NCBI GenBank assembly: GCA_938015875.1
Contig: CALLXE010000013.1
Location: forward strand, 1 to 46,602
From: an uncultured Robiginitomaculum sp.
GTDB lineage: Bacteria; Pseudomonadota; Alphaproteobacteria; Caulobacterales; Maricaulaceae
Direction of reading: 5' to 3'
Length of the DNA stretch: 46,602 bases
The position numbers and the translations under genes are program-made. The number at the start of each line of letters is the position of its first letter. Position 1 is the stretch's first letter. The notes beneath the pieces were generated by a model that did no database searches, was not told the DNA's origin, and worked only from the letters and a program-made list of their open reading frames with translations. This document shows positions 34,531 through 44,683 of the stretch, piece after piece.

Positions 34531-36048
34531 TTACCCCTCAGACTTCAGCACTCGGCGCCGTTCAACACTGCTTTGTATGCCCATGGATTCGCGATATTTT
34601 GCGACGGTGCGCCGCGCAATATCAATACCTTCATGACGCAGCAGGTCGACGATTTTATCATCGGACAGGACATTGGCCACGGTCTCTTCGGATATTAAGC
34701 CTTTGATTTTATGGCGCACAGCTTCGGCGCTGTGGGCGTCGCCACCACCTATCGCCGGGATGGCGGCGGTGAAGAAATACTTCAGTTCAAATGTGCCGCG
34801 CGGGGTTGCCATATATTTATTGGACGTCACCCGCGATACGGTGGATTCGTGCATTTCAATGGCGTCAGCTACGGTTTTTAAATTTAAGGGCCGCAGATGA
34901 TCAATGCCGTAAGCAAAAAATCCGTCCTGCTGTTTGACGATTTCCATGGACACTTTGAGTATGGTGCGCGCCCGTTGATCGAGGGACTTTACCAGCCAGC
35001 TTGCATTGGCTTGGCATTCGCTCATAAATGTTTTGACGCTCTCATCTTTGGTTGCGTCAACGATTTCGGCGTAATAGCGCGAATTGACCAGAACGCGCGG
35101 CAGGGTCGCCGAATTCAGCTCCACCGCCCAGCCACCGGCCGGGTTTTCGCGAATAAACACATCCGGCTCTACCGTAGCTGCGGCCTCGGCGCCATAAATC
35201 AAGCCGGGTTTCGGCGCGAGGCTGCGCAAGCGTTTCGTCAGATCACCCAGGCCCGCCGCATCCACATCGCAAAGCGCCATCAGGCGCGCCGTATCGCGTT
35301 TGGCCAGAAGTTGAAGATTGCCAAGCAGCGCTTCCATAGGCGGGGTTAACTCACCTTTTTCGCGCAGCTGCAAAGACAGACATTCTGATAAATCCCGCGC
35401 CATAACGCCTGTTGGCTCAAATGTCTGCATCATCGTCAACATGGAGCTGACCTTGGAAACAGACGCGCCAAGGCGCTCTGCTATTTCATCCACGGTAATT
35501 CGCAAATAGCCGTTTTCGTCTACATGATCTATCAAGTGCGCGCCAATCAGGCGCTCGCGCGCGTCAACAACGCTCATATGAAGCTGCTCTGTAAGGTGTT
35601 CGGACAAAGTAATCTCTGCCGCCGTATTGGCTGCCGCGTCATAGTCCCCGCCGGAATTAAACGACCCGCCGGAACTTGAGCTTTTCGACCAATCAATTTC
35701 GCCGCCGGAGCTTTGAACCGGCGCATCCATTTGCTGGGCGCGCTCCCCGGGGGAAGCATCCTCATATTCGCGGCTGTCGGGAACGTCCATGGCTTCGACA
35801 GCTTTGCCGGGCGCAGCTTCCATATTAATGTCGTCGCGAGTGGCCGGCTCAATATCGCGGGCATCTTCACCACGGCGGTTTTCGTCGCCTGTCCCGCGCT
35901 CAAGCAAAGGGTTGCTCTCAAGCTGTTCTTCAACAAAGGCGGACAATTCGATGTTAGACAACTGCAAGAGCTTAATCGCCTGCTGCAATTGCGGCGTCAT
36001 CACCAGAGACTGGCTCTGCTTCATCTTTAACTGAGGGCTCATCGCCAT
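34531..36048 (-). CDS. rpoN: RNA polymerase sigma-54 factor
   Basis: 505 residues. Region I is Gln/Leu-rich (KMKQSQSLVMTPQLQQAIKL) and contacts enhancer-binding activators. An acidic region II of about 100 residues (DENRRGEDARDIEPATRDD ...) follows, then the core-binding domain (LGASVSKVSSMLTMMQTFEP) and the DNA-binding part with helix-turn-helix LKTVADAIEMHESTVSRVTS and the RpoN box ARRTVAKYRE. It directs transcription from -24/-12 promoters for nitrogen or motility genes, needing an activator ATPase. It lies 141 bases downstream of gyrA on the same strand, not beside hpf/lptB as often seen. The stop codon is 14 bases from the convergent dinB. The first ATG (36048) has GGGA at proper spacing. 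Confidence 0.96.
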   Translation of the reverse strand: MAMSPQLKMKQSQSLVMTPQLQQAIKLLQLSNIELSAFVEEQLESNPLLERGTGDENRRGEDARDIEPATRDDINMEAAPGKAVEAMDVPDSREYEDASPGERAQQMDAPVQSSGGEIDWSKSSSSGGSFNSGGDYDAAANTAAEITLSEHLTEQLHMSVVDARERLIGAHLIDHVDENGYLRITVDEIAERLGASVSKVSSMLTMMQTFEPTGVMARDLSECLSLQLREKGELTPPMEALLGNLQLLAKRDTARLMALCDVDAAGLGDLTKRLRSLAPKPGLIYGAEAAATVEPDVFIRENPAGGWAVELNSATLPRVLVNSRYYAEIVDATKDESVKTFMSECQANASWLVKSLDQRARTILKVSMEIVKQQDGFFAYGIDHLRPLNLKTVADAIEMHESTVSRVTSNKYMATPRGTFELKYFFTAAIPAIGGGDAHSAEAVRHKIKGLISEETVANVLSDDKIVDLLRHEGIDIARRTVAKYRESMGIQSSVERRRVLKSEG

Positions 36049-36126
36049 AATTCACATCCCAAATTCACGTTAAAGGTCTTCGCCTTTGGGAGTATCAGTA
36101 TAGCACAAAAATTAAAGATGCGTTGC

Positions 36127-36155
36127 ACGGCGGCACGTTTCTTGCGTGCCGCCGT
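36127..36155 (-). terminator. Strong hairpin between gyrA and rpoN
   Basis: ACGGCGGCACG/CGTGCCGCCGT, 11 bp without mismatch, 7-base loop, 35 bases after the gyrA stop on the minus strand. The T-rich part comes 10 bases later, so it is a probable but not classic gyrA terminator. A possible rpoN -10 (TATACT, 36102-36097) lies downstream. Confidence 0.6.
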
Positions 36156-36189
36156 ACAAAATTATTAAATCACCAACAAATTCATAGAC

Positions 36190-39003
36190 TTAAGCGTCCG
36201 GCGCGTTCGAGTTTTCAACAGCGCTCTCTTCGCCTCCGGCCTCTTCATCATCGCTGCCGTCGTCTTCAATGCGCTCAACGCTGACAACGCGCTCCTCGTC
36301 TTTGACGCGAATAACGGTCACGCCGCGGGAGCTGCGTGAGACGATGCGAATATTCAAGACCGGGCACCGGATAAGCTGCCCGCCATCAGTCACCATCATG
36401 ATTTGATCGTCGTCAGAAATGGTAAAGCTGCGCACCAATTTCGCGTCCGGATCGCCTTTTTTGCGAGACAGATTCTGCGCCGTCACGCCCTGCCCGCCCC
36501 GGTTCATGCAGCGATAATCATAAGAAGAGCTGCGTTTGCCAAAGCCGTCTTCCGCAAGGGTCAGAATAAACTGCTCCGCAGCGCCCAGATAGCCAAGACG
36601 CTCTTCGGACAATGATGTTTCAATCTCGCCATCATCTGACGCATCATCCTCAGTGTCGTCACCGGCAGCCCGGCGCATTGCATTGGCGTGCTTCATATAA
36701 GCCCGCGCCTCGTCCGTCTCCACGTCGACATGATGCAAGACAGCCATTGAGATAACCTCATCGCCGGCGGCGAGTTTTATTCCGCGCACGCCTGAGCTTG
36801 TCCGGCCGACAAAGCAGCGAATATCTGTCACGCGGCACCGCAAGGATTTGCCCATCGCCGTAGTCAGCATGATGTCGTCGTCTTCTGAACAGATGCGCAC
36901 ATCGACAATCCCGTCGCCCTCGTCCGGCTTCATGGCAATTTTGCCGCCGCGATTAACGCGGGTGAAATCTGCCAATGAATTACGGCGAACCCCGCCTGAG
37001 CGCGAGGCAAACATGATATCCATGCCTGCCCAATCATCCTCATTTTCAGGCAGCGCCATAATGGAGTTGATTTTTTCACCCTGATCCAGCGGCAATATAT
37101 TGACCAGTGCTTTTCCGCGCGTGGCCGGCCCGCCGACAGGTAATTTCCAAACTTTAAGCTTATACGCCATGCCGGTTGAACTGAAGAAAAGCACCGGCGT
37201 ATGGGTGGACGCCACAAATACGGTTGTCACATAATCCTCGTCCTTCATGGACATGCCGGAGCGACCCTTACCGCCGCGTCTTTGAGCGCGATATGTGTCA
37301 AGGGAAGTCCGCTTAACGTAGCCGGCAGCCGTGACGGTCACGACCATATCTTCAACAGCGATTAAATCTTCGTCATCAAAATCAATGCCGCCTTCGACAA
37401 AAATTGAACGGCGCGGCGTTGCGAAGTTTTCCTTCATCTCAGTCAGTTCGCCGCGAATAATCTCGCGCACGCGATCGCGGGAGCGCAAGATTTCCAAAAG
37501 ATCTGTAATCTGCGCCGCGAGTTTTTTCGCGTCATCAGTAATTTCGTCCAGACCCAGCGCCGTCAGTTTTAAAAGGCGCAACTCTAAAATGGCGCGCGCC
37601 TGTTCTTCGGTGAGCTTTATATTGCCGTCATCGAGCAAAATTGAGCGTGGATCCGCAATGAGCGTAATCAAAGCGCCCATATCCTTTGCAGGCCATGTTC
37701 GGGCCAAGAGCCGCTCGCGCGCCTCTTTGGGATTAGACGACGTGCGGATAAGCTTGATGATCTCATCAATATTTGTAACCGCCGTCGCAAGGCCCACCAA
37801 TATGTGGGCTTTGTCACGGGCTTTGGACAGATCAAATTTGGAGCGCCGCGCGATAACATCTTCGCGGAACGTCAGAAACGCCTGCAGCATTTGCCGCACA
37901 TTCATCTGCTCCGGACGACCGCCGTTCAGAGCGAGCATATTGGAGCTGAAATTTTGCTGTAACTGGCTAAAACGATAAAGCTGGTTCAGGACAACATCAG
38001 GGACGGCGTCACGTTTAAGCTCGATGACCACCCGCATGCCGACGCGGTCAGACTCGTCTTGGATATGGGAGATGCCTTCAATGCGTTTTTCGCGAACATG
38101 GTCTGCGATCTTCTTGATCATATTGGCTTTGTTCACCTGATACGGAAGCTCCGTAATAATGATCGCCGTGCGACCACCTCGGATATCTTCAAAATCGACC
38201 TTAGCGCGTTGTATGATAGAGCCCTTGCCGGACAGGACGGAGGCCTTGGAGCCGGCGCGGCCCATAATCAAAGCGCCGGTCGGGAAATCCGGCCCCGGAA
38301 CGATCTCTAATATTTCTTCATCGGTCAAATCGCCATTATCAATCAGAGCGAGCGCAGCGTCACAAACTTCGCCCAGATTATGCGGCGGAATATTCGTCGC
38401 CATACCCACGGCAATACCGCCGGCGCCATTGACTAAAATATTTGGAAACTTAGACGGAAGAACCACAGGCTCTGTTTCAGAGCTGTCATAATTATCTTGG
38501 AAATTGACTGTATTTTTTTCAATATCCGCCAGCAAGAACGCCGCCGGCTTATCCATACGCACTTCGGTATACCGCATGGCAGCCGGGCTGTCGCCATCGA
38601 CAGAGCCAAAGTTACCTTGGCCATCCAGCAATGGCAGGCGCATGGAAAAATCCTGCGCCAAACGGACGAGCGCATCATATACTGCGCTGTCACCGTGAGG
38701 GTGATATTTACCGATAACGTCACCGACAACACGAGCAGATTTTTTGTACGGTTTTTCACGTACAAATCCGTTTTCGTGCATAGAATAAAGAATACGGCGA
38801 TGCACAGGTTTCAGGCCGTCGCGAACATCCGGAATAGCGCGGGACACAATCACGCTCATGGCGTAATCGAGGTAAGACCGGCTCATTTCGTCTTCAATAT
38901 TAATCGGTGAAATACCCTGCTCCAGCGGCGGGTTTACGCCTCCGTTATCAGAGCCTGTATCAGGGGTATTCTCGTCTTCGGGAGTGTCTGTTTCGTCGCT
39001 CAC
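36190..39003 (-). CDS. gyrA: DNA gyrase subunit A
   Basis: 937 residues, GTG start. GyrA cuts and rejoins DNA and, with GyrB, introduces negative supercoils. [20 protein letters not shown], the quinolone region [20 protein letters not shown] (wild-type Ser and Asp at the usual resistance positions) and the active-site Tyr in [12 protein letters not shown] are present. The C-terminal domain has the GyrA box [14 protein letters not shown] and beta-pinwheel repeats. An acidic insertion ([20 protein letters not shown]) interrupts the pinwheel, and an acidic tail ([19 protein letters not shown]) ends the protein; the N terminus is also acidic. Such additions are common in alphaproteobacteria. rpoN follows on the same strand. 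Confidence 0.97.
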   Translation of the reverse strand: MSDETDTPEDENTPDTGSDNGGVNPPLEQGISPINIEDEMSRSYLDYAMSVIVSRAIPDVRDGLKPVHRRILYSMHENGFVREKPYKKSARVVGDVIGKYHPHGDSAVYDALVRLAQDFSMRLPLLDGQGNFGSVDGDSPAAMRYTEVRMDKPAAFLLADIEKNTVNFQDNYDSSETEPVVLPSKFPNILVNGAGGIAVGMATNIPPHNLGEVCDAALALIDNGDLTDEEILEIVPGPDFPTGALIMGRAGSKASVLSGKGSIIQRAKVDFEDIRGGRTAIIITELPYQVNKANMIKKIADHVREKRIEGISHIQDESDRVGMRVVIELKRDAVPDVVLNQLYRFSQLQQNFSSNMLALNGGRPEQMNVRQMLQAFLTFREDVIARRSKFDLSKARDKAHILVGLATAVTNIDEIIKLIRTSSNPKEARERLLARTWPAKDMGALITLIADPRSILLDDGNIKLTEEQARAILELRLLKLTALGLDEITDDAKKLAAQITDLLEILRSRDRVREIIRGELTEMKENFATPRRSIFVEGGIDFDDEDLIAVEDMVVTVTAAGYVKRTSLDTYRAQRRGGKGRSGMSMKDEDYVTTVFVASTHTPVLFFSSTGMAYKLKVWKLPVGGPATRGKALVNILPLDQGEKINSIMALPENEDDWAGMDIMFASRSGGVRRNSLADFTRVNRGGKIAMKPDEGDGIVDVRICSEDDDIMLTTAMGKSLRCRVTDIRCFVGRTSSGVRGIKLAAGDEVISMAVLHHVDVETDEARAYMKHANAMRRAAGDDTEDDASDDGEIETSLSEERLGYLGAAEQFILTLAEDGFGKRSSSYDYRCMNRGGQGVTAQNLSRKKGDPDAKLVRSFTISDDDQIMMVTDGGQLIRCPVLNIRIVSRSSRGVTVIRVKDEERVVSVERIEDDGSDDEEAGGEESAVENSNAPDA

Positions 39004-39199
39004 GGGGACCTGCTTTACTGCGGTTAATTTTACGCAACGATTCGCGCGTAATCCATAGGAAAACTTACCGGTTTATCCCCCCATGAGCAAATCAGAGCTC
39101 CCTAAAAACAGCCGCTAAACAGCCGTAAAATGAAACAAATTATGCGCTCGCCCGTAATCACCCTATAGTTTACACTCAAGCCTCAAACCGGAGACTGAA

Positions 39200-39793
39200 A
39201 TGAACATAATTACGAAGATATCTGTAGGCGTAAGCGCCGCATTAGTCCTGACAGCTTGCGGCAAGGCCGAGCCGAAAAAGGCTGTTATGACCGATCCGAG
39301 CACGCCTGTCAGCGCCGCGCAAATGCCCAAAAACGGGCCTGCGTCTCACACAGCATATTTTATCAGTAATGACCGGGCTAATTTAGGCAAAGTTTTTCTG
39401 ACCCGCACGGCGACCGGTATTACCGCAGCCATTGAAATCGAAGGTTTATCCCCCGGAGAGCACGGCATGCATTTTCATGTCAAAGGCGATTGCAGCGATA
39501 AGGCGTTTAAGAATTCCGGCGGACATATCAACCCAATGAATAAACAGCACGGCCTGAAAAATGAAGACGGCCCCGACAATGCTGATTTACCGAACTTAGT
39601 TGTGGACGCGGACGGAACATCCAAACAGACGGTCAGTAATAAGCGCCTGTCCTTTTACGGTGAAGGCGCGCGCCCTGCCTTGTTTGACAGTGACGGCTCC
39701 GCCCTTGTCATTCATGCCAATGCCGACGATCAAGTCAGCCAGCCCATTGGCGGTGCCGGCGCGCGCGTGGCCTGCGCTGTTATTAAGCAGTAG
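39200..39793 (+). CDS. sodC: Cu/Zn superoxide dismutase lipoprotein with an altered zinc ligand
   Basis: 197 residues. A lipoprotein signal ends in LTAC (Cys20), so the enzyme is anchored on the periplasmic side of a membrane. Copper ligands are His91 and His93 (GEHGMHFHVKGDC), bridging His109 (GGHINP) and His172 (VIHANADD). Zinc ligands would be His109, His117 (KQHG), residue 126 and Asp129; residue 126 is Asp (GPDNADLPN) where SODs usually have His, although the spacing 8, 9 and 3 is exactly kept. Cys98/Cys192 form the conserved disulfide and Arg189 guides superoxide. CGGAG precedes the ATG. SodC detoxifies periplasmic superoxide. A terminator hairpin follows. Confidence 0.92.
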   Translation: MNIITKISVGVSAALVLTACGKAEPKKAVMTDPSTPVSAAQMPKNGPASHTAYFISNDRANLGKVFLTRTATGITAAIEIEGLSPGEHGMHFHVKGDCSDKAFKNSGGHINPMNKQHGLKNEDGPDNADLPNLVVDADGTSKQTVSNKRLSFYGEGARPALFDSDGSALVIHANADDQVSQPIGGAGARVACAVIKQ

Positions 39794-39807
39794 ATGACCT
39801 GCTGACT

Positions 39808-39833
39808 GCCGGGGGTGGAATTTAACCCCCGGC
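39808..39833 (+). terminator. sodC terminator hairpin
   Basis: GCCGGGGGT/ACCCCCGGC, 9 bp with an 8-base loop, 15 bases after the sodC stop. Only a weak T-rich stretch follows. Confidence 0.6.
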
Positions 39834-39860
39834 TATCTTAATGCCCGCCGTGCGGCGTTC

Positions 39861-39889
39861 TTGCCGGACGCAAGTGTCAGGCCTATATC
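39861..39889 (+). promoter_or_regulatory. Putative promoter giving a leaderless nrdJ mRNA
   Basis: TTGCCG (39861-39866), 17-base spacer, TATATC (39884-39889), then 6 bases to the ATG at 39896. No Shine-Dalgarno sequence precedes that ATG. A small CTTGC/GCAAG hairpin spans the -35 region. Confidence 0.45.
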
Positions 39890-39895
39890 TTGCTT

Positions 39896-42800
39896 ATGCG
39901 TATCGACCGTCATTTCACCAAAGCCGGGCAATCAGCCTATAGCGGGCTGAGTTTCGCCGCGCGCCGCAGTGAAATTCGCGATCCGGACGGCAATATGATT
40001 TCTGACGCCGGTGATTTTCTGGCGCCCGAATCTTGGTCACAGGTCGCGTGTGACATTCTCGCGCAAAAGTATTTCCGCCGCGCGGGGGTTCCTGCCCTCA
40101 CCCTGCCCGTCACTGATCCTGATCTGCCGGACTGGCTTCAAACGCGCGTCCCTGATACCGCCGGCCTTAAAAAATTGCCCAAGGCCAAGCGTACGAGCGG
40201 CGAGACGGATGCGCGTCAAGTGTTTGACCGCATGGCCGGATGCTGGACCTATTGGGGATGGAAGGGCGGTTATTTTGACGCCGAGTCTGATGCCCGCGCC
40301 TATTATGATGAAATGCGCCATATGTTGGCAAGACAGATGGCTGCGCCAAATTCTCCGCAATGGTTCAATACCGGCCTGCATTGGGCCTATGGACTGTCTG
40401 ACGGGCCGCAAGGTCATCATTATGTGGACTACCAAACAGGCCGGGTGCATCTGTCGGAAAATGCTTATGAGCATCCGCAGCCCCACGCCTGTTTCATTCA
40501 AGCGATTGACGATGATTTGATCGGATCCGGCGGCATTATGGATTTATGGGTGCGTGAAGCGCGCCTGTTTAAATTTGGCAGCGGTACAGGATCAAATTTC
40601 TCATCTGTACGCGGGAAAGGTGAACCCCTGTCCGGCGGCGGAACATCGTCCGGCCTGATGAGCTTTTTAAAGGTCGGCGACGCCTCTGCCGGCGCGATTA
40701 AATCCGGCGGCACGACGCGGCGGGCGGCCAAAATGGTTGTCGTCGACATCGATCATCCCGACGTTGAAGCCTTTATCGATTGGAAAGTCACCGAGGAAAT
40801 GAAGGTCGCCGCGCTGGTCGCCGGCAGTAAAGCGCTTAAGTTACATCTGAACGCAATCATCAAAGCCTGCGTAAATTGCGAAGGGCCTGACGATGTCTGT
40901 TTTGAGCCGGCGCAGAACGTAGCCCTTGGCCGCGAAATGCGCGCTGCTTCCCGCGCCGGCGTTCCCGGCGGCGCGATTGCCCGCGCGCTGCAACTGGCCC
41001 GCCAAGGGATTGACATCATTGACGTGCCCGACCTGACCGCCGATTGGGACAGCGAAGCCTACGCCACGGTGTCAGGACAAAATGCCAATAATACGGTGCG
41101 CGTCACTGACGCCTTTATCGAGGCGGCCAAAAATGACGAGCAATGGGATTTAATCCGCCGCACAGACGGCGCGGTTGCTGCGTCCGTATCAGCCCGTGCC
41201 CTGTGGGAGAAAATCGCCGGCGCTGCCTGGGCCAGCGCGGATCCGGGACTGCAATTTCATGACACGATCAATGCGTGGAACACATGCGCTAATGACGGTG
41301 ACATCACCGCGTCGAATCCGTGCAGTGAGTACATGTTCCTGGACGACACAGCCTGCAATTTGGCGTCGCTTAATTTGATAAAGTTTTGGGATGATAAATC
41401 CGGCTTTGATGTCGCGGGCTTTTCCCATGCGTCTCGTCTTTGGACTGTAACGCTGGAAATATCCGTCATGATGGCGCAGTTCCCGTCCCGCTCTATCGCG
41501 GAGCGCAGTTATAAGTACCGCACATTGGGTTTAGGATATGCCAATCTGGGCGGATTACTAATGAGCCGGGGCATTGCCTATGACAGCGCAGCGGCCCGCG
41601 CGACAGCCTCTGCAATTACGGCGCTTTTATCCGGCGTCGCTTATGAGACATCCGCTATCATGGCCAAAAATATGGGCGCGTTTGAAGGCTTTGCTGCCAA
41701 CAAAGCCCCTATGCTGCGCGTGATTGCCAATCACGCAGCGGCAGCGCGCGGCGAAAAATCGCCGGACGCTTATAATCAACTGACCGTTCTGCCTATGGCT
41801 ATGCCAACCAAACACGTCCCGTTTAAAGGCGTCGCGCAGGCCGCAAGCGCCGTATGGGACAACGCTTTGGCCCTTGGCAAAAAACACGGATTTCGCAACG
41901 CCCAAGTCAGCGTAATTGCGCCGACCGGTACAATAGGCCTTTTGATGGATTGCGACACGACCGGGATTGAGCCGGACTTTGCGCTGGTGAAATTTAAAAA
42001 ACTGGCCGGCGGCGGGATATTTAAAATTATCAACCAAGCCGTACCAAGCGCCCTTGTCGCGCTGGGTTATGCGCCGGAGGCCCGCGAGGCCATTATCACG
42101 CACGCGCTGGGACGGGGCACGCTTAAGGGCTCTCCGGAAATCGGGCATCGGGCGCTAAAGGCCAAAGGCTTCTCTGATCTGGAGATTGAACGCGTTGAGG
42201 CCGGCCTTAAAGGCGCGTTTGATATTCGCCACATCTTTAACCGCTGGACCCTCGGCGATGAGTTTTGCATGGAAGCGCTGGGCTTGAAGCTCTCCCAACT
42301 GGACGCGAGCGGAACAGACCTGCTTCCCCTGCTCGGATTTACCGAACTCCAAATTCAGGCCGCGAATATTTACGCCTCCGGCGCGATGACCTTAGAAGGC
42401 GCGCCGGGATTAAAACCTGAGCACCTTCCCGTCTTTGATTGCGCCACACCGTGCGGCCGCGCGGGAACCCGCTCCTTATCAACTGACGCGCATATCTATA
42501 TGATGGCGGCCGCGCAGCCTTTTGTCTCCGGCGCGATATCTAAAACGGTCAACATGCCGGCCGATGCCACCATTGACGGCTGCGGGCAAGTTTACCGCAA
42601 AGCGTGGGAATTGGGCCTGAAAGCCATTGCGCTTTACCGCGACGGATCAAAATTATCACAACCGCTCGCAGGCGCCGTCTTTGATGATGCTTCTTTGGCC
42701 GATCTGGAAGAGCAACCGACGGCTGGAAAAGCGGCTGAGAAAATCGTCGAAAAAATCATAGAGCGCGTGGTCGAAAAACCGGCTGAACGCCGCCGCCTGC

Positions 42801-43540
42801 CCGACCGCCGCACCGGCTATATTCAAAAATCATCCGTGGGCGGACACAAAGTCTATCTGCACACCGGCGAATTTGCCGACGGGCAACTTGGCGAGATATT
42901 TATCGACATGCACAAAGAGGGCGCGGCCTTCCGGTCTGTCATGAATAATTTTGCAATCGCAATTTCTATTGGCCTGCAATACGGCGTGCCACTGGAAGAA
43001 TTTGTTGAGGCGTTCGTCTTCACACGGTTTGAACCATCCGGCCCCGTTCAGGGCAATGACAAAGTGAAATTTGCCAATTCCATCTTAGATTATATTTTTC
43101 GGGAACTTGGAATTTCTTATTTGGGCTGGCACGATTTATCTCAAGTCGATGAGAGCCAAAGCACGCCGGACTCCCTTGGCGCCGGCGCATCCGAACGCAG
43201 CCGCGACCGGGGGCAAGACAGTCTGCCCAATTACTCCAAAGGCTTTGTCCGCGAAGGCGGGACAGACGATAATGTTCTGCCGTTTAAAGCGGGCCTGCCC
43301 GCCGATGCAAATGAGACCAAGAAAAGCGATGACATCGAGATTGAAGCCGAAGCCAAGCCCGTTGTCAGCGGCAGCGGGATAAAACCGCAACGTGACACAC
43401 CCGTGCCAAGTGCAGCCCAAACTGCGCGTTTTTCCGGCTATACCGGTGATGCTTGCCCGGACTGCGGACATTTCACATTAGTCCGCAGCGGAACTTGCCA
43501 AAAATGCGCCACCTGCGGCACGACTACGGGATGCTCCTAA
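39896..43540 (+). CDS. nrdJ: B12-dependent (class II) ribonucleotide reductase
   Basis: 1214 residues from the ATG at 39896. It reduces ribonucleotides to deoxyribonucleotides using adenosylcobalamin, independent of oxygen. The N-terminal part begins [19 protein letters not shown], as in other alphaproteobacterial NrdJ. The radical core has [31 protein letters not shown] (catalytic Cys and Glu region), [20 protein letters not shown] and [11 protein letters not shown]. From about residue 960 a Glu/Lys/Val helix ([20 protein letters not shown]) leads to the TSCPD domain ([20 protein letters not shown]), then a low-complexity linker, and finally a Cys-rich tail [20 protein letters not shown] with CGTTTGCS at the end, probably the redox-active/zinc part that passes electrons from thioredoxin. 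No class I or III reductase gene is present here. Confidence 0.96.
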   Translation: MRIDRHFTKAGQSAYSGLSFAARRSEIRDPDGNMISDAGDFLAPESWSQVACDILAQKYFRRAGVPALTLPVTDPDLPDWLQTRVPDTAGLKKLPKAKRTSGETDARQVFDRMAGCWTYWGWKGGYFDAESDARAYYDEMRHMLARQMAAPNSPQWFNTGLHWAYGLSDGPQGHHYVDYQTGRVHLSENAYEHPQPHACFIQAIDDDLIGSGGIMDLWVREARLFKFGSGTGSNFSSVRGKGEPLSGGGTSSGLMSFLKVGDASAGAIKSGGTTRRAAKMVVVDIDHPDVEAFIDWKVTEEMKVAALVAGSKALKLHLNAIIKACVNCEGPDDVCFEPAQNVALGREMRAASRAGVPGGAIARALQLARQGIDIIDVPDLTADWDSEAYATVSGQNANNTVRVTDAFIEAAKNDEQWDLIRRTDGAVAASVSARALWEKIAGAAWASADPGLQFHDTINAWNTCANDGDITASNPCSEYMFLDDTACNLASLNLIKFWDDKSGFDVAGFSHASRLWTVTLEISVMMAQFPSRSIAERSYKYRTLGLGYANLGGLLMSRGIAYDSAAARATASAITALLSGVAYETSAIMAKNMGAFEGFAANKAPMLRVIANHAAAARGEKSPDAYNQLTVLPMAMPTKHVPFKGVAQAASAVWDNALALGKKHGFRNAQVSVIAPTGTIGLLMDCDTTGIEPDFALVKFKKLAGGGIFKIINQAVPSALVALGYAPEAREAIITHALGRGTLKGSPEIGHRALKAKGFSDLEIERVEAGLKGAFDIRHIFNRWTLGDEFCMEALGLKLSQLDASGTDLLPLLGFTELQIQAANIYASGAMTLEGAPGLKPEHLPVFDCATPCGRAGTRSLSTDAHIYMMAAAQPFVSGAISKTVNMPADATIDGCGQVYRKAWELGLKAIALYRDGSKLSQPLAGAVFDDASLADLEEQPTAGKAAEKIVEKIIERVVEKPAERRRLPDRRTGYIQKSSVGGHKVYLHTGEFADGQLGEIFIDMHKEGAAFRSVMNNFAIAISIGLQYGVPLEEFVEAFVFTRFEPSGPVQGNDKVKFANSILDYIFRELGISYLGWHDLSQVDESQSTPDSLGAGASERSRDRGQDSLPNYSKGFVREGGTDDNVLPFKAGLPADANETKKSDDIEIEAEAKPVVSGSGIKPQRDTPVPSAAQTARFSGYTGDACPDCGHFTLVRSGTCQKCATCGTTTGCS

Positions 43541-43633
43541 AGCCTCACGACGGGCTGTTCGTGAGGCTCGACTTGCCCTGCAACCAAAAAACCACACACC
43601 GGGATAAAACTCAGTAAATTACGCAATATTTAC

Positions 43634-43662
43634 TTAACCATTACGCAGGTGCCGCCTATATT
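43634..43662 (+). promoter_or_regulatory. Putative promoter giving a leaderless mRNA (pentapeptide gene)
   Basis: TTAACC (43634-43639), 17-base spacer, TATATT (43657-43662), then 6 bases to the ATG at 43669. No ribosome-binding site is visible. Confidence 0.5.
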
Positions 43663-43668
43663 ACACTC

Positions 43669-44631
43669 ATGAAAACAACGACGTTACGTGTTGTGGGCGC
43701 AACATTGACAGCTTTGCTTTGGCAAGGCCTGACCGCTCATGCGCAAATTTCAGTCAGCACCGGATTATACATCTCAGGATCTTGTAGCAGTTGTGACCTG
43801 TCCGGCCGCGAAATGACTCGGCTGTCTTTGAACGGCGCAGATTTTTCGAAAAGTAATTTCTCGCGCTCTAACTTGTCCGGCGGCGAGTTCAACCAATCCA
43901 ATCTGGCCGGCGCGCAATTTTCCCGCGCCTATTTGATGCGAGCCAAAGGCGAAGGTGTGAATTTGCGCCGCGCTGTTATGGCCGATGCCAACTTAACAGA
44001 AGCAGCGCTGAACCGGTCAGATTTATCGGAAACCGATTTGCGCCGGGCAGACCTGTCTCGCGGCAGTTTCAAAGGCAGTGATTTTTCGCAAACTACATTT
44101 ACATCCGGGAATGCCGGCGGCGCGAATTTTACGGACGCGAATTTCGGCCTCGCAAAATTGCATCACACAAGCTTCCAGGACGCAATCTTTATCGGCGCAA
44201 AATTAAAGCATACGGAGTTTGGAACAGCCAATCTGGCCGGCGCAGACTTTACCGCAGCAGACCTGTCCGGGGCCGACCTTCGCGCGACTGTCGGCTTGAC
44301 CCAAGGCCAACTTAATCAAGGCTGCGGCAGTCCGTCGACGCAAATCCCTCAAGGGATCGGCCTGTCCATACCGTATTGCAAAGAATATCTGCAAGTCGCG
44401 TCAACGGTCAATATTGTGCCGCGCGTACGGTCCCGGCGCACCGTCATTTATGACGGCGTGGATGTCGGCGCGAAGCTGGATCAATTGGCAATTACCAAGT
44501 CGGGAATTCGCGAAAATATCAACACGATAGACCGCGCCATCGCGGCCCTGCCGCCGCGCGGATCGCGCGCCGCCAAAGCAGAACTTGAAATGAGTCGCGC
44601 CCATTTAAAACGGCTTTATGACGGGCTTTAG
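43669..44631 (+). CDS. Exported pentapeptide-repeat protein
   Basis: 320 residues with a Sec signal peptide (cleavage near LTAHAQ, residue 25). Residues 40-205 are about 33 pentapeptides of the A(D/N)LXX kind (for example GADFS, SNFSR, ANLTE, ADLSR, ADLSG), which fold as a right-handed quadrilateral beta-helix. A short CSSC lies at the N-cap. The remaining 110 residues include GCGSPSTQIPQG and PYCKEYLQVA, two cysteines likely in a disulfide, and a helical end (EINTIDRAIAALPP-like, then AKAELEMSRAHLKRLYDGL). Many pentapeptide proteins are cytosolic gyrase mimics (Qnr/MfpA), but the signal peptide places this one outside the cytosol, so a gyrase role is unlikely. The function is unknown. Confidence 0.85.
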   Translation: MKTTTLRVVGATLTALLWQGLTAHAQISVSTGLYISGSCSSCDLSGREMTRLSLNGADFSKSNFSRSNLSGGEFNQSNLAGAQFSRAYLMRAKGEGVNLRRAVMADANLTEAALNRSDLSETDLRRADLSRGSFKGSDFSQTTFTSGNAGGANFTDANFGLAKLHHTSFQDAIFIGAKLKHTEFGTANLAGADFTAADLSGADLRATVGLTQGQLNQGCGSPSTQIPQGIGLSIPYCKEYLQVASTVNIVPRVRSRRTVIYDGVDVGAKLDQLAITKSGIRENINTIDRAIAALPPRGSRAAKAELEMSRAHLKRLYDGL

Positions 44632-44636
44632 CGCAT

Positions 44637-44665
44637 AAAAAAGGGAGCCGGCCGGCTCCCTTTTT
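44637..44665. terminator. Bidirectional terminator between the pentapeptide gene and aspS
   Basis: Palindrome GGGAGCCGG/CCGGCTCCC flanked by A- and T-runs, lying between the two convergent genes. Confidence 0.9.
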
Positions 44666-44683
44666 CTTTGTATATTTATCGTC

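Noticed and set aside
39794-39895. A cobalamin riboswitch before nrdJ
   Set aside because: Only 102 bases are available, mostly taken by the sodC terminator; no B12-box-like sequence is visible.
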